This document shows, piece by piece, positions 26,545 to 35,054 of a stretch of 64,000 bases of DNA. Below the pieces are notes generated by a model that was given only the letters and a program-made list of their open reading frames with translations, was not told where the DNA came from and did no database searches. Source of the DNA: Rhodopseudomonas palustris (GTDB taxonomy: Bacteria > Pseudomonadota > Alphaproteobacteria > Rhizobiales > Xanthobacteraceae); assembly GCF_003031265.1 (NCBI RefSeq), contig NZ_CP019966.1, positions 372,001 through 436,000 on the forward strand, read 5' to 3'. Both the position numbers and the translations under genes were made by a program. Position 1 is the first letter of the stretch, and each line of letters starts with the position of its first letter.

Positions 26545-26579
26545 CGGTGAAATGATTTACGTTTTCTGACTGCGCCGCG

Positions 26580-27584
26580 TCATTCCGTCGCGATCAGCGC
26601 GGCCTGAAGATGAGCCAAATCGGCCGGCAGGGGCGATTCCCAGGTCAGTACCTCGCCGCTCGACGGGTGCTCCAGCGTCAGCAAATACGCGTGCAGCGCC
26701 TGCCGTCCGAGCTCCGCGAGCGCGCTCCGCGCCGCCGGGGCGAGCTGGTTGGCCTTGGTCTTGAAGTGCGGCCCATAGACGTCGTCGCCCAGCAGGGGAT
26801 GGCCGAGATGGGCGAGGTGGACGCGGATCTGGTGGGTCCGCCCGGTCTCGAGCTGGCAGGCGATCAGCGCCGCGACCGGCTTGCCGTCCTTCCCGGCGAA
26901 GTTCTCCAATACCTCCCAATGGGTGATCGCCTCGCGGCCGCCCTGGCGCACCGCCATTTTCTCCCGCGCGTGCGGGTGGCGGTCGATCGGCGCGTCGATG
27001 GTGCCGTATTTGCGGCCCGGCACCCCCCAGACGAAGGCGAGGTAGCCGCGGCGCAGTTCCCCGGTGCGGCCGTGGTCGGCGAATTGCGCGCTCAGCGACT
27101 GGTGCGCCTTGTCGTTCTTGGCCGCCACCATCAGGCCGGTGGTATCCTTATCCAGGCGGTGCACGATCCCCGGCCGCCTCACCCCGCCGATCCCGGACAG
27201 CGACGCGCCGCAATGCGCGATCAGGGCGTTGACCAGGGTCCCGGTCTCGTGCCCGGCCGCCGGGTGGACCACCAGCCCGCGCGGCTTGTTCAGCACGATG
27301 ATGTCGGCGTCCTCATAGACGATGTCGAGCGCGATCGCCTCGCCGGCCGGCTCGGCCGGGACCGGCGGCGGCACGTCGATTGTGATCGTCTCGCCCGGGG
27401 AGGCGTGATAAGCGGGGTCGCGGACGGGGGTGCCGGCGATCGCCACCCGGCCGTCGAGGATCAGCGCTTTCAGCCGCGACCGCGACAGCTCGGGGCAGCG
27501 CGCCGCCAGCACGCGGTCGAGCCGCGGCGAGCCCTCGTCGCCGGCCACCACCACATTCACGGGATTTTCCGGCGTTTCGCCCAC
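26580..27584 (-). CDS. rluD: 23S rRNA pseudouridine synthase RluD
   Basis: A 334-aa RluA-family synthase that isomerises uridines in helix 69 of 23S rRNA. An N-terminal S4 domain (LDRVLAARCPELSRSRLKALILDGRVAI) is followed by the catalytic domain with the family motif GIVHRLDKDTTGLMVAAKN (catalytic Asp in RLDKD) and the ETGRTHQIRVH signature. The start is GTG at 27584, placed by a GGAAGG Shine-Dalgarno 7 nt upstream; the long ORF above it runs through a repeat element. It diverges from the small membrane protein at 27627. Confidence 0.93.
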   Translation of the reverse strand: MGETPENPVNVVVAGDEGSPRLDRVLAARCPELSRSRLKALILDGRVAIAGTPVRDPAYHASPGETITIDVPPPVPAEPAGEAIALDIVYEDADIIVLNKPRGLVVHPAAGHETGTLVNALIAHCGASLSGIGGVRRPGIVHRLDKDTTGLMVAAKNDKAHQSLSAQFADHGRTGELRRGYLAFVWGVPGRKYGTIDAPIDRHPHAREKMAVRQGGREAITHWEVLENFAGKDGKPVAALIACQLETGRTHQIRVHLAHLGHPLLGDDVYGPHFKTKANQLAPAARSALAELGRQALHAYLLTLEHPSSGEVLTWESPLPADLAHLQAALIATE

Positions 27585-27626
27585 AACCGCACCTTCCAAA
27601 ACAGCCGCCTTCAAACAGAGATTCGC

Positions 27627-27962
27627 ATGACCGACACCGCCACGCCCGACCCCACCCCCGAGCAGGCCGCGCTGTTTGCGCGGGTGCGGCGGATGATGCT
27701 GATCGCGGGCCTGACCACGACGCTGGCGGTGGCCGCGGTGTTGATCGCCATCGGCTATAAGCTTTTCCGCGCCGAGGGAAGCGCGCCGGCCGCCACCGAG
27801 CACACCCTGCGCCTGCCGAAGGGCGCCCGCGTGGTCTCCACCGCCTCCGCCGGCGACTATGTGGTCGTCACCCTCGACATCGGCGGCGCCACCGAACTGC
27901 GCACCTTCGAGGCCAAAACCCTCAAGCCCACCGGCCGCCTGACCTTCGCCACCGAGCCGTAG
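27627..27962 (+). CDS. small single-pass membrane protein, 111 aa
   Basis: A short polar N-terminus with the segment PTPEQAALFARVRRMM is followed by one transmembrane helix (about residues 26-45) and a soluble domain that begins with HTLRLPKGARVVSTASAGDYVVVTLD. The C-terminal part looks like a small beta-sheet domain. The family is uncharacterised as far as I know. It diverges from rluD with 42 bp between starts. Host-like composition. Confidence 0.7.
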   Translation: MTDTATPDPTPEQAALFARVRRMMLIAGLTTTLAVAAVLIAIGYKLFRAEGSAPAATEHTLRLPKGARVVSTASAGDYVVVTLDIGGATELRTFEAKTLKPTGRLTFATEP

Positions 27963-28048
27963 GCGGCAGGGCGTCGTTCGTTCGGTCCCGCAGGCCGTCT
28001 TAAGAACGAACGCCTTGCCTTTAGATCGATGCCCTGCCCCACCAACGT

Positions 28049-28175
28049 CGTCATGGCCGGGCTTGACCCGCCTGCGGGGCCGTAGCCCCTTCGGCGCGGA
28101 GAAGGCCCGGCCATCCACGCCACAGGCACGGACATCTCGTGTCGATGGATGCCCGGGTCGAGCCCGGGCATGACG
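28049..28175. repeat. intergenic palindromic repeat (CGTCATGGCCGGG family)
   Basis: CGTCATGGCCGGGCTTGACC at the left and GGTCGAGCCCGGGCATGACG at the right are near-perfect inverses, with an inner complementary GAAGGCCCGGCCAT block. The element lies between the 111-aa gene and tRNA-Glu. It resembles the 'rapidly spread' palindromes of Bradyrhizobium-type genomes. Confidence 0.8.
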
Positions 28176-28242
28176 GATTTCGGAAAAGGCCGCCCCCGAT
28201 CTTGCGGTGGCTCGGTTTCGCGGCTATTGGTTCGGCCCTCAC

Positions 28243-28317
28243 GCTCCCTTCGTCTAGCGGTTAGGACGCGGCCCTCTCAAGGCTGAAACAGGGGTTCGAT
28301 TCCCCTAGGGAGCGCCA
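28243..28317 (+). tRNA. tRNA-Glu (anticodon CTC)
   Basis: A full cloverleaf can be drawn: acceptor GCTCCCT/AGGGAGC, D-arm TCTAGCGGTTAGGA, anticodon stem CGGCC/GGCTG with the 7-nt loop CTCTCAA (anticodon CTC), T-arm AGGGG TTCGATT CCCCT, discriminator G and encoded CCA. It lies directly before the retron islet. tRNA 3' ends are common integration sites. Confidence 0.96.
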
Positions 28318-28433
28318 TTCTGCATTGCTGAGAGTGTTCTCGCCGTCGCCGTCATGGCCTTAGAAGACGAACTGTTCAGCAGCGTAAGAGACTGGCGTTC
28401 CCAATGAACGTCCCCAAGATCTCTTCAACTGGG

Positions 28434-30089
28434 TCAACTAGTGCAGCCGTCACCAGGCGGCTTTTCAGCAAGCCAAGCTGCAAGAACATCCATGTGAATT
28501 GCGAAGTCTCGCCCCTCGTCAGGTCCGCCTTTGTGAATGATCCCCACAACCGCACACTGGCTGCTAAGTAGAGGGCCGCCAGACATCCCTTGGGGAAGCT
28601 TTTGAGTCACTTCAATGAGTCTGACGCCATGTTGGACCGTAAGTGAGCTCACCTTTCCATCTCGGACATTAAGCCTATCACCTGGGCCGAAGCTCGGATA
28701 ACCGACTGCTGTTAACTCCTGTCCGACTGCGACAGGTTGATTAGATCTATCTAGTTCGAAATACTCAGTACTCGGAATTGTGTGCTCCAAAAGAGCTAGA
28801 TCTCGATCTTTGTCTCGATTGACCACTCTAACCGTGAACTCATTGGCTCGTTTGCTCGGGTGATAGAGCTGAGCTTCTTTCACACCTTCGACGCAGTGGG
28901 CTGCCGTAATCAAGCCCACGCCCTTGAGGAAGAAGGCGGTCCCCTGCGCCTCCTCATGTTCAACTACCCAAACCGCTCGGTCGCGAATCTCTTCACTTGT
29001 CGGCGTTACCGCGATCCTTGCCTCTGGAAAGTTCTTGTTGAATCGAACCGCAATTGCCCGAAATACCGGGTCAGACTGTCCTCGAATGTGGGCTAGCCAG
29101 GCAATCTTTCCTGCGAGATGGGCGGCTAACTTGGAAGTGCCGCCGTGCTCGCTCTCGAATTTGTCCTGCGCTCCTTTTTTTCCGAGTTTCTCAACAGAAT
29201 AGAGCGCGGCTCGGATATTTCGTACGTAACGCCGATCAACATTAAGCAGCTCGTTGACCTTGATCCCTGTTACCATTCGGCGGGAGTTTCGATCCGCGTA
29301 ATGTGCTTTATCCGCGTTTAACGAGAAACCATTGCTTGCGATGATGTTGCGAAAGGGCTGGATAAGAAGGTCGGAGTTGAAACGTCCCAATGGGGCAGCG
29401 GCTCCCTCAAACATCGCGGCCATAGGTTGATGGCTCGAAAACGTTATATCGTCCGCATAGCGCGTGTAGATGCAGCGCATGCTCTTAGCGAAAACCAGTA
29501 GCTCCTTATCCAGGCGAAAACAGATCATGTTCGAGAGGATAGGGCTGGTCGGTGCCCCCTGCGGCAAATGGCCATTGTGGCAACAAAGCCTCGCGATAAG
29601 CCTTGATACGCGGCCATCGATATTGAGTGCTTCTAGAACGCCCGCAACTCTGTTCTCGGTTATGGAAGGAAAAAAGTCTTTCAGGTCGATATTGAGTACA
29701 AAACGTTTGCGAAGGTGAGCTTGAGCGTTTGTTTTTACCGACTTTCCAGCAACGAAGCCGTGTACTGGATGCCGTACGCAATAGAGTTGGTCGAGCAGCG
29801 GAAGGAGCTTCCTCTGAAGGTGCTTTAGACGATCATCCGGCGCTTCTATTATCCTAGTTTTCCCCTTCCCCTTCGCGATCTCGAATTGGTGGTACATTCG
29901 TCGACGAAACCACCAGATTTTGATCATCTCGCGAGGAGACATCTGTAGATACAAAAAAAAGGCCGTTTCGTCAGCAAGCTCGGCCGGTATTGACGTGCGT
30001 ATACTTGAGTTGAAGAGGGGCAAAGTTACGAGGTCTCCCTTCCAATCACGCCATGCTCGCATTGCGCATGTGGCGCGCACGATTTGCAC
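28434..30089 (-). CDS. retron-type reverse transcriptase fused to a trypsin-like serine protease
   Basis: A 551-aa fusion. Residues about 60-340 are a reverse transcriptase with retron hallmarks: FEIAKGKGKTRIIEAP, the region X motif NAQAH (121-125), NIDLKDFFPSI (133-143), PQGAPTSPILSN, the active site YADD (211-214) and the region Y motif VTG (273-275). Residues about 370-540 form a trypsin/HtrA-like protease with His in GLITAAHCVEG (His398), Asp in DRDLALLE (Asp430) and Ser in GMSGGPLL (Ser503); the whole triad is intact. The first codon is GTG at 30089; ATG at 30062 is an alternative. Local GC is low (23 of 60 bases at 28741-28800). Retron surveys report RT-protease fusions as an anti-phage class; the protease is the likely effector. 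Confidence 0.88.
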   Translation of the reverse strand: MQIVRATCAMRAWRDWKGDLVTLPLFNSSIRTSIPAELADETAFFLYLQMSPREMIKIWWFRRRMYHQFEIAKGKGKTRIIEAPDDRLKHLQRKLLPLLDQLYCVRHPVHGFVAGKSVKTNAQAHLRKRFVLNIDLKDFFPSITENRVAGVLEALNIDGRVSRLIARLCCHNGHLPQGAPTSPILSNMICFRLDKELLVFAKSMRCIYTRYADDITFSSHQPMAAMFEGAAAPLGRFNSDLLIQPFRNIIASNGFSLNADKAHYADRNSRRMVTGIKVNELLNVDRRYVRNIRAALYSVEKLGKKGAQDKFESEHGGTSKLAAHLAGKIAWLAHIRGQSDPVFRAIAVRFNKNFPEARIAVTPTSEEIRDRAVWVVEHEEAQGTAFFLKGVGLITAAHCVEGVKEAQLYHPSKRANEFTVRVVNRDKDRDLALLEHTIPSTEYFELDRSNQPVAVGQELTAVGYPSFGPGDRLNVRDGKVSSLTVQHGVRLIEVTQKLPQGMSGGPLLSSQCAVVGIIHKGGPDEGRDFAIHMDVLAAWLAEKPPGDGCTS

Positions 30090-30130
30090 AGACTTTAGCT
30101 CTTACGCCGCAGTTACTACAGCGCGTATGC

Positions 30131-30360
30131 GATGGGAGACCTCGTACATAAAGTCTATCAAGAGTGCGGCTTGAGATCCAGACTTCATCGCGGTCTTGCT
30201 GCGTGAAAGCTATACGAGGGTTGATTGACTTGCCCGCAGATGAAATCAGACTTCTGTCGTACCGTAGGGGCCTTCGTCGGGTAGCGGACAGAGTCCTCGC
30301 GGCCGACGTTGCCAGAAATGATTCCTCGCAGTGCCCCAAGGTCATCCCTAGTCTCCCAGC
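30131..30360 (-). ncRNA. candidate retron msr-msd non-coding RNA
   Basis: A retron RT needs an upstream template RNA on the same strand, and 30090-30534 has no convincing gene. Candidate outer arms are GCTGGGAGAC (30351-30360) and GTCTCCCATC (30131-30140), 9 of 10 paired, the second 41 bp before the RT start. A TAG follows the 5' arm, as near the branching G of known retrons. Inside are hairpins at 30275-30308 (CGTCGG/CCGACG plus GGAC/GTCC) and 30181-30247 (9 bp, one bulge, then GCGG/CCGC). The arms alone could arise by chance in 480 bp, but the 13-bp hairpin is less likely to. Exact borders are uncertain. Confidence 0.38.
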
Positions 30361-30534
30361 TCTACCGACGTGCGTTTTATCCGACCGTAGAATCATGTTG
30401 CTCGAGTTCGGGGAGGGGAGTTGTATGTAACCGGTGGCATGCTGGCGGGCGTTAATTAATGTCTCGGCCTCGCCAAGCATCTTAGCGAAGCGATCCTCGG
30501 GTCATGCCCCACATCCGATGCACAAGCCGTGAAT

Positions 30535-33072
30535 TCAGCGCGGGCTCTTCGACCCCTTCACCCCCGCCTCCCGCTCAATCTCCCCCGCCACCCCCGGTGC
30601 CTCATCCGCCGCCACCGGCCGCGAAAACACGTAGCCTTGTACGAAATCGCAGTCGAAGGCGGTGAGCAGGTCGACCTCGGCGTGTAGTTCGGCGCCTTCG
30701 GCGACGACGCTCATGCCGAGGCCGTGCGCCAGCGCGATGATGCCGCCGAGCAGCTTGCATTTCTCCGGCACGGTGGCGATGCCGTCGACGAAGGTGCGGT
30801 CGATCTTCAGCCGATTGAACGGCAGCCGCGTCAGATAGCCGAGCGACGAATAGCCGGAGCCGAAATCATCGAGCGCGAGCTGGATGCCGAGCTTCGACAG
30901 CGCCGCGAGCGTCGTGCTGACTTTCTGCTTGGTGTGATCGACGAACAGATTTTCGGTCAGCTCCAGGCACAGCAGCTCGGGCGGCAGGCCGGTCTCGGCC
31001 AGCACCGTGGCCACCACCTTTTCGAAATCGCCGTTCCAGATCTGCGCCGGAGACACGTTCACCGAAATGGTCCTGGCCGGCAGTCCGGCGTCGAGCCAGC
31101 CGCGCATCTGCTTGCAGGCGTCGCGCAGCACCCAATGGCCGAGGTCGACGATCAGGCCGGTGGTTTCCGCGATCGGAATGAACTCCGCCGGTGAAATCGG
31201 TCCGCGCTCGGGATGGCTCCACCGCAGCAGCGCCTCGAAACCGATCACGCGCCCGGTCTTGAGATCGATCTGTGGCTGGTAGTGCGTATTGAGCCCGCCG
31301 CTGTCGACGGCGTGGCGCAGGCGCCGGCCGAGGTCGAGCTTCTGGTCGACCGCCTCGGCATACATCGGTTCGAACAGCTGCGCCCGGCCGCGCCCGGCCT
31401 CCTTCGCCATGTAGAGCGCCAGGTCGGCATTGCGCGAGGCCTTCTCGGCCGTGGCGCCATGCTCTGGTAACAGCGCGATGCCGATGGTGGCGCCGATGCA
31501 GGCTTCGCCTTCGGCGAGCTCGACCGGGACCGATAGGTTGGCGATCAAACGGTTCGCGAGCGCGGGCGGTGCTTCGCCAGAGGTGGCTGCAGTGCTGATC
31601 AGCACCGCAAATTCGTCGCCGCCGATCCGGGCAATAAAGGCCTGCGGACCCAGCTCCTGCCGCAACACTCTGGCGACGTGAATCAGCAGACTGTCGCCGG
31701 TGGAATGGCCGAGCGAATCGTTGACCTCCTTGAAACGGTCGAGGTCGATCAGGTACAGCGCGTGCTGTCCGTGGTCCGGGATCGGGTTCTCGAACAGGTC
31801 GGCGAGTCTGCGTTTGTACAGCGCGCGATTAGCCAGGCCGGTCAGCGGGTCCGTATAGGCAAGCTGCTCGAGCCGGCGCTCCGCTTCCTTGCGATCGGTG
31901 ACGTCTTGCGCGGTGCCAATCAGGCCGATGACCGTCCCGTTCGAAATCTCCGCCTTGCAGATGATGGCCAGATCGCGCGGCGCGCCATCGGTGTGCAGAA
32001 TCCGGATGTCGGTGGCTTCCGTCGTGCTGGTGCGAAGGACGCGCTTCTGGATCTTCAGCAGGCGGGCGGCGTCATCGCCCAGAAAGTAAGGCTCCGTGCC
32101 TTCATAGGTCGGTTCGAACGCATCAGGCTCCAGGCCGAGCAGCTGGTAGAGTTCGGGCGACCACACCGTTCGGCCGGTGTCGAGCCGATGAGTCCAGGTC
32201 CCGATCCGGCCGAGCCGATGCGCCTCTTCCAAGGCTCCGGTGCGCTGGTCGAGCAAGGTTCTGGCGGCGGCGAGCTGGGTGATATCACTCGCGGTGCCGC
32301 GATAGCCGAGGAATGTCCCGTCATCGGCAAAGATCGGCTTGCCGCTGGTGGAGATGATGATCCGCGAGCCGTCATTGCCCATCGAGGTGTAGACGAAGTC
32401 GCGGAACGGCCGATGGGCTTCCATGTCTTCCCGGTGCAGAGCCATGGCGGCTTCTTCTTCGGGTGCGTAAGCAAGCTCCCATCGCGCCCGACCGCCGGAG
32501 GCGACGGTTCGCAGCGCCACATTGCCGTCGAGTGATTTCGGATAGGGCAGCAGCCGATGGTCGGGGCCGGACTCCCAACACCAGTCCGACGCGGTGCTGA
32601 CGAAATCTGCCAGACGCTGTTCGCTCTCGGCTAATTGCCGGAGAGCAGACGTCTCGGGAGTTGCATCCCGGACGATGCCGAACACCCGCTGTACCTGACC
32701 GTTCGCATCGAACTCCGGTTCGCCGTGCACGACGCAATCGAGCAGGCGACCATCGGGCTTGATGAGTTTGGTTTCCACCGCAAACGGCCGGCCCTCCGTC
32801 CAGCACGCGGCGTAGTGAGCTTGCAGGATCGCGTGGCTGTCGGTGAGGTCATGATCGTGAGCCGGGGTGATCGCGGCGCAATCGTCGGGCGTTTCGGCGT
32901 CGTAGAGGGAAGCGAATTCGGCCGACATCCAGAAGTCGGTGGCGGCGCCGCTATGCGACTCCCAATACGCGGCGCGTGCCATCCGCATCGCGCGACGCAG
33001 CGACCATTCCTGATGCCACCCCCGCGGTTCTCGTGGGTATGGCTGCCGCAATGACACTCCACGAACGGTCAT
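30535..33072 (-). CDS. PAS-GGDEF-EAL cyclic-di-GMP signalling protein
   Basis: An 845-aa cytosolic protein. Several PAS/PAC segments fill residues about 30-405, ending in the PAC-like GLIGTAQDVTDRKEAERRL. They are followed by a GGDEF domain (RIGGDEFAVL, intact catalytic motif) and an EAL domain (GFEALLRW, with ENLF and DDFGSGYSSL metal-binding blocks). Both synthase and phosphodiesterase sites look competent. The RxxD inhibitory site before GGDEF is absent. No membrane spans are seen. The sensory input is unknown. Host-like GC resumes here, marking the right edge of the retron islet. Confidence 0.92.
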   Translation of the reverse strand: MTVRGVSLRQPYPREPRGWHQEWSLRRAMRMARAAYWESHSGAATDFWMSAEFASLYDAETPDDCAAITPAHDHDLTDSHAILQAHYAACWTEGRPFAVETKLIKPDGRLLDCVVHGEPEFDANGQVQRVFGIVRDATPETSALRQLAESEQRLADFVSTASDWCWESGPDHRLLPYPKSLDGNVALRTVASGGRARWELAYAPEEEAAMALHREDMEAHRPFRDFVYTSMGNDGSRIIISTSGKPIFADDGTFLGYRGTASDITQLAAARTLLDQRTGALEEAHRLGRIGTWTHRLDTGRTVWSPELYQLLGLEPDAFEPTYEGTEPYFLGDDAARLLKIQKRVLRTSTTEATDIRILHTDGAPRDLAIICKAEISNGTVIGLIGTAQDVTDRKEAERRLEQLAYTDPLTGLANRALYKRRLADLFENPIPDHGQHALYLIDLDRFKEVNDSLGHSTGDSLLIHVARVLRQELGPQAFIARIGGDEFAVLISTAATSGEAPPALANRLIANLSVPVELAEGEACIGATIGIALLPEHGATAEKASRNADLALYMAKEAGRGRAQLFEPMYAEAVDQKLDLGRRLRHAVDSGGLNTHYQPQIDLKTGRVIGFEALLRWSHPERGPISPAEFIPIAETTGLIVDLGHWVLRDACKQMRGWLDAGLPARTISVNVSPAQIWNGDFEKVVATVLAETGLPPELLCLELTENLFVDHTKQKVSTTLAALSKLGIQLALDDFGSGYSSLGYLTRLPFNRLKIDRTFVDGIATVPEKCKLLGGIIALAHGLGMSVVAEGAELHAEVDLLTAFDCDFVQGYVFSRPVAADEAPGVAGEIEREAGVKGSKSPR

Positions 33073-33261
33073 CTCTCACCACCCAAGACGAACCCTCACC
33101 AGGGTACAGTCGTAACATGGTGCCGGTCGGCGTCAGAGCGAAAGTTCCAACGAGATCAGAGCGTTCGTCATCGTGGTGTAATTTGCGTGAACCGGACTGG
33201 GAACCGGCCGGTCGGTCCGAAGCTGGTACTGTCTGTTCCCGCTTATCGAGGAGCGCGTCGT

Positions 33262-34446
33262 TCACAACGCTCCTAACAAATCCAGCTTCAGATCCTCATA
33301 ATCCTCCAATCCCACCGAGATCCTGATCAGTCCGTCCGTGAAGCCATGCCGCGCGCGTTCGGCCGGATCGTAGGTCGCATGAGTCATGCTGGCGGGATGT
33401 TGGATCAGCGTCTCGGCGTCGCCGAGACTCACCGCGCGGGTCGCGAGCTTCACCTTGTCCATGAAGCTGCGGCCGGCTACTAATCCACCTTTGAGTTCCA
33501 GCGCGATCATGCCGCCGGGCTGGCGCATCTGCTGCTGCGCGAGCTTGCGCTGCGGATGACTGTCGAGGCCGGGGTAGTAGACGGCGGCGACGGCCGGATG
33601 CGCTTCGAGGTCGTGCGCGAGCCTCAAAGCGGTGGCGCTGTGGCGGTCCATCCGCAGGTTCAGCGTCTTCAGGCCGCGCAGGATCAGGAAGGCGTCGAAC
33701 GCCGAGATACAGGCGCCGTTCAGTTCTTTGATGCCGACGAAGCGGAGCTGATCGATGATCTCTTTCGGCCCCACCACCGCGCCGGCGAGCAGATCGCCAT
33801 GGCCGCCGAGATATTTGGTAGCCGAGTGAGTGATGAGATCGGCGCCGAGATCGAGCGGGCGCTGCAGATACGGCGTGCAGTAGGTGTTGTCGACGACCAG
33901 GCGAACGTCGGCGCGCCGGCAGATATCGGCGCAGGCGGCGATGTCGACCAGCCGCATGTTCGGATTGGTCGGGGTCTCGGTGAACACCAGCCTGGTATTC
34001 GGGCGCAGCGCGGCCTGCAGATTGGCAGGATCGGTGAGATCGGCGAACACCACCTCGATGCCGAACCGCGGCAGGTGATGCTCGAACAGCCCGAACGTGC
34101 AGCCGTACAGCATCTGATCGGCGACGATGCCGTCGCCCGCTTTCAGCAGTGTCCAGATCAGCGCCGTCAGGGCGCCAACGCCCGAGGCCGTGGCGAGCGC
34201 GGCCTCTCCGCCCTCCAGCGCGGCGAGCCGGCTTTCCAGCACCGCCACGGTCGGATTGCCGACCCGCGAATAGACGAAGCCCTCGGCCTCGCCGGCGAAC
34301 CGTGCCGCGCCCTCGGCGGCGCTGGCGAAGGCGTAAGTCGAGGTTAAAAACAGCGGCGGGTTGAGCGCGCCGTGATGCGCCAGCGGATCGTAGCCGTGGT
34401 GGATGGCGGTGGTGGCAAAGCCGGGCGAGCGAGCGGATTCGGTCAT
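33262..34446 (-). CDS. methionine gamma-lyase-like PLP enzyme
   Basis: A 394-aa member of the Cys/Met metabolism PLP family. The PLP lysine is in HSATKYLGGHGD and the substrate-phosphate loop is YSRVGNPTV. Family blocks such as ASGVGALTALIWTLLKAGD and ETPTNPNMRLVD are typical of methionine gamma-lyase, which splits methionine to methanethiol, ammonia and 2-oxobutyrate. Cystathionine gamma-lyase or O-succinylhomoserine sulfhydrylase remain possible. The start has an AAGGAG Shine-Dalgarno. It diverges from an Lrp-type regulator with a palindromic site between, so it is probably controlled by that regulator and an amino acid. Confidence 0.85.
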   Translation of the reverse strand: MTESARSPGFATTAIHHGYDPLAHHGALNPPLFLTSTYAFASAAEGAARFAGEAEGFVYSRVGNPTVAVLESRLAALEGGEAALATASGVGALTALIWTLLKAGDGIVADQMLYGCTFGLFEHHLPRFGIEVVFADLTDPANLQAALRPNTRLVFTETPTNPNMRLVDIAACADICRRADVRLVVDNTYCTPYLQRPLDLGADLITHSATKYLGGHGDLLAGAVVGPKEIIDQLRFVGIKELNGACISAFDAFLILRGLKTLNLRMDRHSATALRLAHDLEAHPAVAAVYYPGLDSHPQRKLAQQQMRQPGGMIALELKGGLVAGRSFMDKVKLATRAVSLGDAETLIQHPASMTHATYDPAERARHGFTDGLIRISVGLEDYEDLKLDLLGAL

Positions 34447-34494
34447 GGCGGGGGCTCCTTCGTGGCCAGTATGGCTCGATTTCCGCCGCCGAAC

Positions 34495-34531
34495 TTGCTA
34501 ATCATGCTATGTCGAGCCTTCGAATTAGCAA
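34495..34531. promoter_or_regulatory. candidate Lrp-family operator between megL-like gene and its divergent regulator
   Basis: TTGCTAAT (34495-34502) and ATTAGCAA (34524-34531) are a perfect 8-bp inverted repeat separated by 21 bp, about three helical turns centre to centre. It lies in the 110-bp divergent intergenic region. Lrp/AsnC proteins bind such AT-rich dyads. If correct, it supports a regulator start at 34557 and not 34509, which would put the site inside the gene. Confidence 0.6.
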
Positions 34532-34556
34532 TCTTCGTCACTTCGCTGCGCAGCAT

Positions 34557-35051
34557 ATGAGCAATCCTGCCAAATTCGCTCTGGATGCGATTGATCTGAA
34601 AATCCTCGCCGAGCTGCAGGCCGACGCCCGGATTCCCAACATCGTGCTGGCCGAGAAGGTCGGGCTGTCGCCGTCGCCGTGCTCGCGGCGGGTCAAGCTG
34701 CTGGAGCAGGCTGGGGTCCTGGCGAGCTACCGGGCGTTGGTCGACCGCGCCGCGGTCGGGCTGGCGGTCACGGCGTTTGCGTTCATCCGGGTCGAGCGGC
34801 ATTCCCGCGACAATGCCGACAGCTTCATCGCGGCAGTGCAGACCATGCCGGAGGTGATCGCCTGCCATCTGGTGTCGGGCGACAGCGACTTCCTGCTCGA
34901 AGTGGTGGTGCCCGATATCGCCAGCTACGAGGCCACCGTGCTGCGCGGCCTGCTGGCGTTGCCGACGGTGCGCGATATCCGCACCTCGTTCGCGATGCGC
35001 AGCTACAAGGTCGACGGCCCGCTGCCGCTGCGGGCAGCGCCGACCGGTTGA
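34557..35051 (+). CDS. Lrp/AsnC family transcriptional regulator
   Basis: A 164-aa regulator. An N-terminal HTH (LDAIDLKILAELQADARIPN, then LAEKVGLSPSPCSRRVKLLE) is followed by a RAM/AsnC effector domain with VSGDSDFLLEV. The start at 34557 (MSNPAKFALDA) begins just before the HTH, as is usual. Divergent placement from the methionine gamma-lyase gene implies that it senses methionine or a related amino acid and controls that gene. Confidence 0.92.
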   Translation: MSNPAKFALDAIDLKILAELQADARIPNIVLAEKVGLSPSPCSRRVKLLEQAGVLASYRALVDRAAVGLAVTAFAFIRVERHSRDNADSFIAAVQTMPEVIACHLVSGDSDFLLEVVVPDIASYEATVLRGLLALPTVRDIRTSFAMRSYKVDGPLPLRAAPTG

Positions 35052-35054
35052 GGC

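Noticed and set aside
30090-30156. AGACTTTA/TAAAGTCT pair considered as the retron a1/a2 arms
   Set aside because: It encloses only about 50 nt, too little for msr plus msd, and touches the RT start codon. Kept only as a possible leader stem.
30046-30480. A 144-codon minus-strand ORF upstream of the RT, with a CSNC...C segment like a zinc finger
   Set aside because: It overlaps the RT start in another frame and the structured candidate ncRNA, has no Shine-Dalgarno and no domain. Non-coding RNA is the better explanation.
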